Origin: Chloroflexota bacterium
GTDB lineage: Bacteria > Chloroflexota > UBA11872
NCBI GenBank assembly: GCA_026706485.1
Contig: JAPOYR010000005.1
Coordinates: forward strand, 1 to 34,338
Direction of reading: 5' to 3'
Length of the DNA: 34,338 bases
Positions 16,163 to 26,220 of the stretch are shown piece by piece; the first letter of the stretch is position 1; every line of letters begins with the position of its first letter. The notes below the pieces were generated by a model. The model ran no database searches. It was not told the origin of the DNA and worked only from the letters and a program-made list of their open reading frames with translations. Made by a program: the position numbers and the translations under genes.

Positions 16163-17590
16163 TCACGCCTGGTTCCTCGGATTGCCGGGCACGCCGCCGC
16201 TTGGCCGCGCAGCCAGATCGGCCAGACCGGGCGACTCGTCCGGCGAGTCGTCGGATCCATCGTTCGTTGCCGGGGCACCCTCGGACAGGTCGGCGGTGGA
16301 TTCTCTAGGCTCTGCCTCGGTCTTGGTCAGCGAGCCGTAGCGCGCGGCCACGAGCTCGTCCAGATCCGTCCGCCGTTGCCCGAAGGTCGCACGGGCCTGT
16401 TCGCGAATGCGCGTCGCTCGTCCCGGGTCGCCCGGCGGGATCGGCGGCACTGTGGCCTCGAAGGGTCGGGCCGGCCGGTTGTCGACCAGCGTCTTCACCG
16501 CCATGTGATAGGCCGGCAGGTCGTCCAGCTCCGCCGGGGTCAAGGCCGGTGCCATCTCCATGGCGAAGTGCCGCGTCTGCTCCCGCAGGCCGCCGAACAC
16601 CACGTGCGTGCGGGTGTTGAGCAGTACGCTGCTGATGATGCCGGCCAGCCGGGGCTGCCCGGGGTTCTGCGTGGCCACCGCCAGCCCCACGCCATAGCTG
16701 CGGGAGCGCTCGAAGAAGGCGCCCATGTCGCGTCCGGTGTCCAGGAACTCCTGGAACTCGTCGATGATCGCGAAGTAGGGCGCCCGATCACCGGCCGGCC
16801 GCCGTAGCACCGCCTGCCAAAAGTGCGTCACCAGGATGCTGCCCAGCAGGCGCGACCCGGCGGCGCCCAACGCGGTGTCCGCCTGGTCCAGATTGACCAG
16901 CACGATCTCGCCCCGCTGTAGCACCCCGTCCCAGCGCACCGCCGAGCGCGGTTGCACCAGGATGTTGCGCACCCGCGGGTCTTGCACCAGCATGGCCATC
17001 CGCCGCAGCGCGCCGCCGAACGTCATCTCGAATTGGCGGACCGAGATGCGATCGACCTGATTCCGCCAGTAGGAGCGCAGGAACGGGTCGCTGACGTTGG
17101 GCATCAGGCTCTCGCGCCATTCGCGGTCGATGAACAGCCGCTCTAGGTCGAGCATGGTCGGCTTGATCTGCGGATTGGCGGCCAGGGTGCGGAAGCCGTA
17201 GGCGAATGCCTGCGACATGGAGGTGCCCCAGAGAAAGTCCTCGCCGCGCACCAGCTCGCGCAGCAGCGAGTAGACGGCCATGGCCACGCGGTCTCCCTCA
17301 TCCGCGTCGCGCACGTCGAGGGGGTTCAGGCCCACTGGCCAGTCGGTGTCTGCAAAGTCGAGCGCCACCACGTCCGCCTCACGGCCGGCGGGAACGGCGC
17401 CCAGGAGCGACCGCGCCAGGTCGCCCTTGGGATCCAACAGCAGGACGCCGTGGCCTCGCCGGATGGCCGACAGGGCGAACCAGAATAGGAACGTGCTCTT
17501 GCCCACGCCGGTGGGGCCGACCACGAACAGATGCTTCAGTGCGTCGGCAGGCTTCAATCCATACGTCGCGCCGGCGTGGCGGTCAGCCAT
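16163..17590 (-). CDS. VirD4/TraG-like conjugative coupling-type ATPase
   Basis: 475 residues. Walker A GPTGVGKSTF (residues 25-34), GVLLLDPKGDLARSLL, Walker B YFAIIDEFQEFLDTG (about 274-288), SRSYGVGLAVATQNPGQP and LLNTRTHVVFGGLREQ. This set is the TraD/TraG C-terminal ATPase of type IV coupling proteins and related HerA-type DNA pumps. No transmembrane segment is visible in this protein. The acidic tail (EPRESTADLSEGAP) is probably disordered. The start overlaps the upstream gene by eight bases. Inferred role: moving DNA, or feeding substrate to a secretion apparatus, with the upstream partner as its N-terminal half. Confidence 0.85.
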   Translation of the reverse strand: MADRHAGATYGLKPADALKHLFVVGPTGVGKSTFLFWFALSAIRRGHGVLLLDPKGDLARSLLGAVPAGREADVVALDFADTDWPVGLNPLDVRDADEGDRVAMAVYSLLRELVRGEDFLWGTSMSQAFAYGFRTLAANPQIKPTMLDLERLFIDREWRESLMPNVSDPFLRSYWRNQVDRISVRQFEMTFGGALRRMAMLVQDPRVRNILVQPRSAVRWDGVLQRGEIVLVNLDQADTALGAAGSRLLGSILVTHFWQAVLRRPAGDRAPYFAIIDEFQEFLDTGRDMGAFFERSRSYGVGLAVATQNPGQPRLAGIISSVLLNTRTHVVFGGLREQTRHFAMEMAPALTPAELDDLPAYHMAVKTLVDNRPARPFEATVPPIPPGDPGRATRIREQARATFGQRRTDLDELVAARYGSLTKTEAEPRESTADLSEGAPATNDGSDDSPDESPGLADLAARPSGGVPGNPRNQA

Positions 17591-18329
17591 CGGGCGTTTG
17601 TCCGACGAACAGGTCGGTGTCGACCGGCACCTGACCCCGGCGGGGGCTGTTGCGGATCCACACGCGCCGGCCGCGAAACCCGACGAGGTCGCCCCGAGGC
17701 CGGCCGGTCAGGGCGACGGCTTCTTCAACGCTGGCGGTGAATCTGGCGCCTTGCCAGACCTGTTGCTCCGCGACGGCGCGGAGGTGCGCGCGGCGACGCC
17801 ACGGGCGCCGCGCTACCAGTCTGTTGAACGGGCCGGCGCACTCCTCGAAGACCGCGCGGACCAGCTTGAGGCGGGCGTGGGCACTCCGCCGGTCCGGTGC
17901 CCCAACGACGATGTGCACCTCGAGATCGATCAGGCGATCCCTAACCTTCGCCTCGGCCGCGCCGGCCCCGGCCAACTGTTCGCGCGTGGCGCCTCGCTCC
18001 GTCGGCGTATGCGAATCGCCGGAAAGCAAGAACGCGAGCATTTCGCGCAAGGCCCCGCCAGCGCCGCGGCTGAGGTCTCGCAGCACCTGACCTTGTCCCG
18101 GCCAACGGCCGGCGCGCAGGGACTGGACCGCAGCCCATCCCCACTGATGGGTCCTATCCTTGATGGGGCTGGCGACGGTTCGGATCACAACCAGTTCATC
18201 GGGCCCTAGCCCGTGGAACGCCAGGTCCAGCTGCGGAGCGCCCTCCAGGTCGTCCCACAGTGGCAGCACCCAGGACCGCTTCGGTCGGAGATAGGCGCCC
18301 ACCAGATAGCGGTTCTGGCCCGTGGTCAT
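17583..18329 (-). CDS. Probable partner/N-terminal module of the coupling ATPase
   Basis: 248 residues when started at ATG 18329, which overlaps the preceding stop as ATGA; a longer frame to 18410 exists without support. I know the type from context: in related loci a protein with DRLIDLEVHIVVGAPDRRSA, a FEECAGPFNRLV segment and a final RGDLVGFRGRRVW turn precedes or is fused to the TraG-like ATPase. No catalytic motif is visible. A soluble scaffold or DNA-loading subunit is likely; the function is inferred. Confidence 0.6.
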   Translation of the reverse strand: MTTGQNRYLVGAYLRPKRSWVLPLWDDLEGAPQLDLAFHGLGPDELVVIRTVASPIKDRTHQWGWAAVQSLRAGRWPGQGQVLRDLSRGAGGALREMLAFLLSGDSHTPTERGATREQLAGAGAAEAKVRDRLIDLEVHIVVGAPDRRSAHARLKLVRAVFEECAGPFNRLVARRPWRRRAHLRAVAEQQVWQGARFTASVEEAVALTGRPRGDLVGFRGRRVWIRNSPRRGQVPVDTDLFVGQTPDG

Positions 18330-18706
18330 GTCGTCGCCTCGGGCTGGGATTCGTGGATGGGATCGGGCGCATCGCGCCGCCCAGCGAGCGTCGCGAGCAC
18401 TCGTGGCCACGAACTGCCAATTCGGCGGCGTTCGGCGGCGTCCAGGTGCTCGGCGTAGCCTCGCGCGGCCGTCTGGGTGCGCGAGAGCAGGCCCTCGAGG
18501 CGCCGACGCTCGTGGCGTGCCTTCGCAAGCTGCTGACGAAGGCGCTCAGTCTCGTGGCTGAGGTCGACGATCTGGCCTCGGGCTGCCGCGAGGTCGCGCT
18601 GGGCTTCCGCCGCGGTGTCGACGGCGGCCAGTCGCCGCTCGAGCAGCACCGCCAATCGGTCTCGCTCCTGCTCGACGGCTCGCAGGCGCCCCAGCTGTCG
18701 TGACAC
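18326..18706 (-). CDS. Coiled-coil protein, first gene of the transfer/pilus gene train
   Basis: 126 residues from GTG 18706. Residues about 5-100 have heptad-like spacing with many Leu, Arg, Glu and Ala (QERDRLAVLLERRLAAVDTA, QIVDLSHETERLRQQLAKAR), giving a long coiled coil. There is no signal peptide or membrane segment. Its stop overlaps the next start (ATGA). The start codon is uncertain because only a weak purine-rich run precedes it. It probably scaffolds the ATPase complex. Confidence 0.6.
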   Translation of the reverse strand: MSRQLGRLRAVEQERDRLAVLLERRLAAVDTAAEAQRDLAAARGQIVDLSHETERLRQQLAKARHERRRLEGLLSRTQTAARGYAEHLDAAERRRIGSSWPRVLATLAGRRDAPDPIHESQPEATT

Positions 18707-19158
18707 GGCACATCCGCCTTTCGTCGGTCAGCGGCCTGTAGGCCACCGCCGGACCGGGCGGCATCTCCGGCGCCCGGTTCAGCGGCGTATGGCAACCGTA
18801 GTGGCGCGGGAAACGGCCGGGAATCCAGGATTCCGTAAATCCACGCGGGAGAATTCAGTCGACCTTGGCAGTGAGATTTAACGGGCGGATGGGAAGCTCG
18901 TTCCACGGCTAGCCGGCATCTCTGACGAGCACCGGAATAAGGCCCCGGGCCCGAGCACCCAGGATCGCGACCTTGCCGGCGCACGGGCCGGAATCGTCAG
19001 ACGCGAATTGGCCGCGTAGGGCCGGCACGTCTTCGCCACCGCGCGGTGGTGCGACCGTGCGATTTCAGGCCGAACCCATGTCGTCAGGTGGCCTCCTGGG
19101 CGCTTCCCGACCGGCTAGATGTACTGACCACAGAGCAACTGTGTTGGCGCGTCGAGGG
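18707..19158 (-). promoter_or_regulatory. Non-coding region upstream of the gene train, with palindrome GGAATCC-A-GGATTCC
   Basis: 452 bases with no supported gene. It must hold the promoter of the - strand operon, but no convincing -35/-10 pair was found. Bases 18820-18834 form a perfect 7+1+7 palindrome about 115 bases upstream of the first start codon, a reasonable operator. Confidence 0.4.
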
Positions 19159-21313
<2,155 letters not shown>

Positions 21314-21316
21314 CGT

Positions 21317-21331
21317 GTGTAGTCACTACAC
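21317..21331 (+). promoter_or_regulatory. Perfect 15-bp palindrome GTGTAGTCACTACAC
   Basis: Two 7-base arms around a single C, ten bases upstream of GTG 21341 and three bases from the end of the IS481-type element. It is placed like an operator of the restriction-type gene. Confidence 0.4.
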
Positions 21332-21340
21332 CTAGTCGAG

Positions 21341-21821
21341 GTGATCAAAGAGCACGCGCAAGAGGAGATCTGGATCGACTCGCCGCTGATCGGCTACCGC
21401 AGCCTCGGAAACACGAATCGCGGGGAGATCGGCGAAGAGTTCATCCGCCGGTATCTCCGAGAGCATGGGATCGAAACCGGCAATGGCGGGCGAAAATCCA
21501 AGACCGACTTGCAGATCGGCGAGCGTCGATTTGAGGTCAAGACGGCGTCCTTGGGAGTGAATGGCACGTTTCAGCTCAACCACGTGCGCCTAGGTCGCCG
21601 GTACGACTTCCTGCTGTGTCTGGGCATTTTGCCGGCATGAGATCGTCTTTAACGTGTGGCGGAAGGGCGAGGTAGCCGACGAGCGGGCGGGGCGGCTGGT
21701 GCGCATGGCCGAGGGCCAGTCCGTGACCTACAAGCTCACCAAGAAGTTTGACCACATGCGGCCGATAGGCACGTTGCCCGGTGTCCTGCGCGACGCCCTG
21801 GACCTCCCGCAAGCCCGATGA
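21341..21821 (+). pseudogene. PD-(D/E)xK restriction-type endonuclease, one-base frameshift
   Basis: GTG 21341 (GAGGTG context). Frame 1 gives NRGEIGEEFIRRYLREHGIE, then KTDLQIGERRFEVKTASLG, the D-x(n)-E-V-K nuclease motif, and FQLNHVRLGRRYDFLLCLGI before a premature TGA at about 21638. Removing one C near 21635 restores P-D-E-I-V-F-N-V-W-R and the family-like tail GRLVRMAEGQSVTYKLTKKF up to TGA 21819-21821. So a single insertion broke an otherwise full-length gene of about 160 residues. It could cut specific DNA sites in a phage or defence setting. Confidence 0.65.
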
Positions 21822-21958
21822 CCGCCAAGCGCAAGCGTGGCCGCCCGGTGGTCCACCCGCTCCCGCCGCACATTGACGCGAGCCCGGAGGAGATCGTCCG
21901 CGCGGTGCTGAGCGTGCCGCGCAAGCTCAAGTGGCGCTATCTCGAACGGCGGGACTAG
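21818..21958 (+). CDS. Small protein (46 aa) overlapping the restriction-type gene
   Basis: ATG 21818 overlaps the preceding stop as ATGA. The product starts MTAKRKRGRPVVHPLPPHID and goes on ASPEEIVRAVLSVPRKLKWR to YLERRD. An AT-hook-like KRGRP core is followed by a helix. I have seen similar short proteins beginning with RGRPVV.PLP and ending near KW.YL in phage and element regions; the function is unknown. Start-stop coupling makes it likely to be real. Confidence 0.55.
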   Translation: MTAKRKRGRPVVHPLPPHIDASPEEIVRAVLSVPRKLKWRYLERRD

Positions 21959-22044
21959 CGGCAGTCACGGGCGGCGGCGGGTAAGTGAACCGCGCACGTG
22001 GGTACACACGTACATGATCCCCCTAATTTGACCTTGGGGCGGCG

Positions 22045-22251
22045 CTAGGACATGGCCAGCATCAACAGGCTCAGAACGATGGGCGCGCCCAGCAGCCCCC
22101 ACACCCAGATCGGCGTCGGCTCGCGCTGAGGTGCCGGCACGGCCAGGGTCCACAACAGCCAGTGGCACAGCCACACGAGGACCAGAACCAGCAGCGTGCA
22201 GATCGAGGCGATGAGGTGCCCTAGGTGCGGAAACGTCTCCCTCTCCGTCAA
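22045..22251 (-). CDS. Small membrane protein (68 aa) after the HNH gene
   Basis: TTG 22251 start chosen because it is the first usable codon after the HNH stop at 22274; no good ribosome site is visible, so the start is uncertain. Two hydrophobic helices are clear: HLIASICTLLVLVLVWLCHW and IWVWGLLGAPIVLSLLMLAM, with a short loop between them. As the upstream HNH protein also ends in a membrane helix, the two may act together at the membrane. Confidence 0.45.
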   Translation of the reverse strand: MTERETFPHLGHLIASICTLLVLVLVWLCHWLLWTLAVPAPQREPTPIWVWGLLGAPIVLSLLMLAMS

Positions 22252-22273
22252 CCGAATCGAAGCCGAGCGACGA

Positions 22274-22714
22274 TCAGTACTGCTGGATCGCCAGCAGGAA
22301 CGCGCCGGCGCAGAACACGAGAAGCGCGAAGCTGAGAAAGTTGGCGAGGCTCGGCCCCCGCGCTGGCGGGGAATTCTGCGCCGCCCGCTGCATGGCCTTC
22401 TGCTGCTCGTCGATTGCCAGCCACGCTCTCTTCGTCGCCACGCGTGACGCCCATTTCGGGTGCTGCTCAATGTGACAGTCCCGGCAAAGCGTGATGAGGT
22501 TGTCTGGGTCCCACATCGGACCACCCTGGGTAACGGGCCGGATGTGGTGGGCTTGTAGGCGACCCTCGCGGGTGGGCGATTCGGCACAGATTTGGCAACG
22601 CCACCCCTCACGGCCCCTGACCGCATTCGACAGACGGCGCCAGCGGAGCGACGAATAGGTGGGGTCTGGGTAGCGCCAGCGTCGATATGGCGATCCCGGA
22701 CTATGCAACTTCAT
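22274..22714 (-). CDS. HNH endonuclease with C-terminal membrane helix (complete copy)
   Basis: 146 residues, ATG 22714 overlapping the EEP stop (ATGA). HNH core: WRCQICAESP, LQAHHIRPVTQGG, DNLITLCRDCHIEQHP, i.e. two C-x-x-C zinc pairs framing the H-H...N...H motif. After a charged helix (RAWLAIDEQQKAMQRAAQN) the protein ends with SFALLVFCAGAFLLAI, a single membrane segment, which is unusual for an HNH nuclease. The same gene is cut after 26 codons at 5988-6065. Predicted to cut DNA while tethered to the membrane, with the EEP partner. Confidence 0.82.
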   Translation of the reverse strand: MKLHSPGSPYRRWRYPDPTYSSLRWRRLSNAVRGREGWRCQICAESPTREGRLQAHHIRPVTQGGPMWDPDNLITLCRDCHIEQHPKWASRVATKRAWLAIDEQQKAMQRAAQNSPPARGPSLANFLSFALLVFCAGAFLLAIQQY

Positions 22715-22892
22715 GCCACTTCTATTTCGAGACTACAGTGGTCGCTTGGCCCCCACTGCTCAGGCTCGTTCAAGGCGCGTACGCGCACGGATTCGGCTAG
22801 CTCCCGCGACGCGAAGACGTAGTCCAGCTGACGCGTGGCAGTCGCCGGCGTCTGACGATTTGAGTGAAATGTGGGCACGTTCTTGCTGCCCT
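22637..22892 (-). repeat. Right copy of the perfect 256-bp inverted repeat
   Basis: Reverse complement of 5810-6065 without a mismatch. Here the copy lies inside a continuous EEP-HNH arrangement, so this is the arrangement from which the left copy was derived or with which it recombined. Confidence 0.9.
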
Positions 22893-23541
22893 CGGGCAAT
22901 TCATCCGGCCATGGGTCGGCCTGCCGACCATGCGGCGCCTGCGGGCCAACCAAAGGCAATCTCAACGTGTCCATTCGCTTGAACACCGTTTCGTAGCGAG
23001 CCGCCCAGTACGCACCGGCCGGCCCACCATAGCCATGAAGGATGTTCAAATCACCTGCGGCAAGAATGCGATGGTCGCGCTCTCCACCGATGAAGGCGGA
23101 CAGGTGAGAGACGACGCGGTGCGCCGTGGCGTCCGAGAAGATCCAATTTCCAACCGTAGAGTGGGGATTCTCCCACCAGGCGTACATCGAAGCCACGATG
23201 AAAGGCTCGCCGCCCGGCGGCTTCACCGTGGCGGCGGTCAGCGTGCCGGGCCAGCTCACCCCGAAGTCGCCCCGCTCCGTCTCCGTCAGTGGAACTGAAG
23301 TGATCCAATCCACGCGGACCCGATTCGAGAGTTTGACTACGGCGGTGCGGCAGTTCCAGTTGCCTCCGGATATGTCCCAGGGCGCGGGATCAATCTAGAC
23401 TCGTGACGCGACCTCCGAGGGGGGCTCCGCGGCCTCCTGCAAGAGCGCCACGTCCACGTCCATATTCACCAGCCAACGTCAAGATTCGTTCCGGCGGGCG
23501 ATATTCCAAGAGACAATCTCGGTGCTTGTCGGCCCTCTCAT
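22711..23541 (-). pseudogene. EEP-family nuclease, copy 2, with two nonsense codons
   Basis: Same length to the base (831 nt) as copy 1 and colinear in one frame. A TGA at 23479-23481 stands at codon 21, where copy 1 has Trp, and a TAG at 23395-23397 stands at codon 49, where copy 1 has Glu. Catalytic motifs downstream are intact (LAAGDLN, RQLDYVF, PSDH). A product restarted after the second stop would lack the first strand and the catalytic Glu. The ATG overlaps the stop of the upstream gene (ATGA at 23538-23541), so it belongs to a - strand operon with a different first gene from copy 1. Confidence 0.85.
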
Positions 23542-24350
23542 CGGCTAAAGGGACGCTTATTCGGCAAGCACATTGGTGAGGCGCTCCTTGAGGCGCTCGT
23601 GTTTCGAAGCGAGGGGGACGGGACTATATCCGTGTGCGCCCCAAGGGCAAGGCTCACCCGCTGCCGCACGTTATCGTTCAGGCCAGAGAGTAGCCCGCTC
23701 CCCACCCGTCGCACGTCACTGCCACAGAGTCTCAGCACGGGGTGTACCAGGTGGTCGCCTGCGTCGCTCACCAGCGTGAAGTTCGCACAGTGCCACTCGG
23801 ATCCAAAGTTTGAGTACTCGGTGATCGAGAACGTGTCTACCATTGCCAACTGGCGTGCCAGTAGCTCGGCAACGTCGTCCGGTGCATGGAGCGCCCGTTC
23901 GCCTCAGGCCTCATCCCAGGTCATCGCGACACCCGTCGCGCCGTCGAATCCAACCGAAACCTGAATTTGGCCTTGCGCGTCACCGACGAAAAGCTGGTCG
24001 CTCCCAATAGCCCTCGTGGTGTCTGGTGTCCGGTAGATCATGCCAAAGGACTGTCGCTCAACCATGCACGCCACGGTGATCGACGCACCGTTCGCCGCAT
24101 GATGCTCCGCATACACGACCGGCAACTCCTAGTCCATACGCGGTTTGTACTGCCAGGCAGACCACATCGGCATCACGCGTGGTGCGGCCAACGCGCCAGA
24201 CTGCCACTGTTCCACGCACGGCCAGATTCACGGCTGCCATGCCGTGGCCAGTAACGTGGCGATGGCAACGAATAGCGTCGCCCAAGCGACCGAGTAGCGG
24301 ATGCGGCGCGATTCTGTTGCGTTCGGCGCGCCGCCGTATGGTGCGCCCAA
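23538..24350 (-). pseudogene. Membrane-anchored/exported protein of unknown family with three nonsense codons
   Basis: A single frame of 271 codons runs from TTG 24350 to the TGA at 23538-23540 without any frameshift. It is interrupted by TGA 24228-24230, TAG 24129-24131 and TGA 23904-23906. The N-terminus has a membrane helix (YSVAWATLFVAIATLLATAW); then WSAWQYKPRMD, ELPVVYAEHHAANGASITVA, DQLFVGDAQGQIQVSVGFDG and TFSITEYSNFGSEWHCANFT. The text looks like a real secreted beta-rich protein. No family is recognised. It is coupled to EEP copy 2 by an ATGA overlap. Confidence 0.6.
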
Positions 24351-24461
24351 GGTTCAGTCCTTGTGGACGCGTCCTTCCTCATGCCTATAGCAGCCTAATT
24401 CCCTACCTAGGTTGCACGACTACCCGCACCGAACGGGGCGCTAGGGTACGCCCCTGGTGGC

Positions 24462-24677
24462 CTATTTGAATTTCACGCGTCGGAACGTCTTCCAATGATC
24501 AAACTGCCCACTATCAAACTGTTCGAGATCCAGTCTCTGACACTCCGGACATCGCCGGTCACCCAGCAGCAACGCACTCCGCACGATGTACGTGCCGATG
24601 GGCCATGCGGGACAGTCAGCCCGCCAGTGGGCCAGCCCGCCGCGAGACTTCCGCAGGCGATAGCGACGGCCCCTCAT
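24462..24677 (-). CDS. Small CxxC protein (71 aa)
   Basis: ATG 24677 overlaps (ATGA) the end of a 27-residue hydrophobic frame that could start at GTG 24757 (ALPIVFALGLVGDVTLSPIL, then SACATA). The product is basic at the N-terminus (RGRRYRLRKSRGGLAHWRAD), has LLLGDRRCPECQRLDLEQF with one C-x-x-C pair plus an earlier Cys, and ends HWKTFRRVKFK. A zinc-binding mini-protein is possible. Function unknown; both frames are supported only by the overlap and the non-random text. Confidence 0.4.
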   Translation of the reverse strand: MRGRRYRLRKSRGGLAHWRADCPAWPIGTYIVRSALLLGDRRCPECQRLDLEQFDSGQFDHWKTFRRVKFK

Positions 24678-24781
24678 GCCGTCGCGCAGGCGCTCAGTAT
24701 CGGTGAGAGCGTTACGTCCCCCACTAACCCGAGGGCAAAGACGATCGGCAGCGCCACAGCATCATGTTGTTTCCCCGAGTG

Positions 24782-24974
24782 CTAGCGACGCCCTTTGCCC
24801 AGCAACTCGTCTATAGCGTCCGGGCTATTCCATTCGGCGACCACAGCAAAGATGATGATGATCAGACAGCAAGCCGTGAGAGCCACGAGGACGACTCCGA
24901 GGTCGGTGATGCTCTCGATCCCGGAGCCTCCATGAATGGCCGCGTCCGGGCATTCATCGTACCGCGTATCTCAT
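24782..24974 (-). pseudogene. Cassette A small membrane protein (CCLIII type), frameshifted
   Basis: ATG 24974 with GGAG six bases ahead starts MRYAVR; one base is missing near 24957, after which the frame reads DECPDAAIHGGSGIESITDL, VALTACCLIIIIFAVVAEW and SPDAIDELLGKGRR. Cassette B has the same text at 27253-27450. One membrane helix with two adjacent Cys is followed by a conserved acidic/basic tail. Confidence 0.5.
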
Positions 24975-24999
24975 GGGGCGCTCCACCCCGATCAGAAAC

Positions 25000-25392
25000 T
25001 CACCCACAGGCGAGCGGGCTTTGGCCTAACTCGAAGTCGACGTACTGGCCCTGCACCCAACCGCCGCCCCGAAGCTCCCACCAAGTCTCACCGCCGACAA
25101 TCCTCTCTTCGCCGGTCATTCGTAGGCGCGATCCGGATGGCGCGACGAAAGCCACCTCACCTTCACCCCCCGGTTCCGTGCGCACGTTCAGGCCGCCCCC
25201 TGGCACCACAACGGCAGTCATCAGAGTGGTCGGGGATTCGAAAGACAACACCGAATTCGCGAGCTTGGATCCAGGCAGCGACTCCGAAACCTGACGCATG
25301 AGAAGTGCCGCGCTGACCGTTAGCCACACGAATGCGCCGGTGGCGACGAGCCCCATGCCTAGCCAAGCGCGCCGTTCGATTTCGGTGCTCAT
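25000..25392 (-). CDS. Membrane-anchored bacterial SH3-domain protein (cassette A)
   Basis: 130 residues from ATG 25392. One N-terminal membrane helix (GMGLVATGAFVWLTVSAALL) is followed by an extracytoplasmic SH3_3-type domain: VVVPGGGLNVRTEPGGEGEV, APSGSRLRMTGEERIVGGET, then WWELRGGGWVQGQYVDFE. The N-V-R-x-x-P opening and G-W-V ending are characteristic. Such domains bind cell-wall peptides or glycans. It is absent from cassette B, where the flanking peptide and CCLIII frames lie next to each other. Confidence 0.75.
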   Translation of the reverse strand: MSTEIERRAWLGMGLVATGAFVWLTVSAALLMRQVSESLPGSKLANSVLSFESPTTLMTAVVVPGGGLNVRTEPGGEGEVAFVAPSGSRLRMTGEERIVGGETWWELRGGGWVQGQYVDFELGQSPLACG

Positions 25393-25429
25393 GCGCTGCC
25401 CCGTTCCAAGGGGGGCCGACAGCAACGGC

Positions 25430-25522
25430 TCACCCCACGATGCCGGCGCTAGCCACGGCCGTACCTGCCAGCCAAATCCCGACGACCATCAGGACTGTCG
25501 CTGCTATGAGCATTCGTTTCAT
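25430..25522 (-). CDS. 30-aa hydrophobic peptide, cassette A
   Basis: ATG 25522 with AGGAG seven to eight bases upstream. The product is MKRMLIAATVLMVVGIWLAG followed by TAVASAGIVG: two basic residues, a hydrophobic helix and a short A-x-A-type end, like a bare signal peptide or a small membrane peptide. The paralogue at 27460-27552 has the same length, ribosome site and stop, with mainly conservative changes. That conservation, rather than length, is the reason to call it a gene. Confidence 0.6.
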   Translation of the reverse strand: MKRMLIAATVLMVVGIWLAGTAVASAGIVG

Positions 25523-25544
25523 GGTGGATCTCCTATCTGGTGCG

Positions 25545-26124
25545 CTAGCGCAGCTTCAACTCCCCAAGGCGTTCAAACTCCACCCACCAGGCGACGTTGT
25601 CCGGTAGGTCCGAGATATGGACCACCACCTCACCGGGGGTAAAGACGGCCATCCGTTCACCCACCTCCTTGGCACTGTCCCTGTCGGCAGCGACGTAGAT
25701 GTGGTTCCACGAGCGCACCGACCACCAGGTACCCCCCGAGCCGGTACGGCTGTCTATGTTGGCGGTTGGGATGGTGCCAACCGTCGGCGGATCGTAGTCG
25801 TCGAAATGCACGGTCACCACCCACAGCCCTTCGGTCACCAGTTTGAGGGGGGGCTGGCGCCGAACCCACCCCGTTGACCGTGACAAACTCCTGGAGGGTA
25901 TCCGGCGCTGCCATCGACCCGTCGGCGGGAACCGTCCGCAAAATTTCTGAGGTCACCATGCGCCCGGACAGGTCTGCCTGCATAGCGTTTGAGATAAAGG
26001 TGTTCCAGTCGTTGGTTCGCCGGTAGTCGAGCACACCGACCACCGCCAGCGCGACCAGGGCTCCGGCGACCACCACGGCGGTCAGTCGGAACACCACACG
26101 GTCAAGGCGACCTGTTGGGCTCAT
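25545..26124 (-). pseudogene. Cassette A single-pass membrane protein, frameshifted in a 7-base G tract
   Basis: ATG 26124. The N-terminal helix (FRLTAVVVAGALVALAVVG) is followed by an external part ending frame 1 at VNGVGSAPAPP. On the + strand seven G at about 25847-25853 put the rest in another frame: LKLVTEGLWVVTVHFDDYDP, RSWNHIYVAADRDSAKEVG, FTPGEVVVHISDLPDN and ERLGELKLR. With six G the gene would be open for 193 codons. The paralogue is at 27575-28146. Family unknown. Confidence 0.6.
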
Positions 26125-26150
26125 GGCTCACTCTCTTCGGTTGGCATACA

Positions 26151-26184
26151 CCGGGCCGCTGGGTAGCCGCTCCCAGCGGCCCGG
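26151..26184 (-). terminator. Perfect 13-bp hairpin between first and second genes of cassette A
   Basis: CCGGGCCGCTGGG (26151-26163), loop of eight, CCCAGCGGCCCGG (26172-26184). It lies between the secreted-protein stop and the membrane-protein start, exactly where cassette B has a different hairpin. Attenuator, processing site or terminator; no T-run. Confidence 0.5.
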
Positions 26185-26220
26185 TCGCGTCAGTTACGTG
26201 GGCAGCCAATCATCGGGTAC

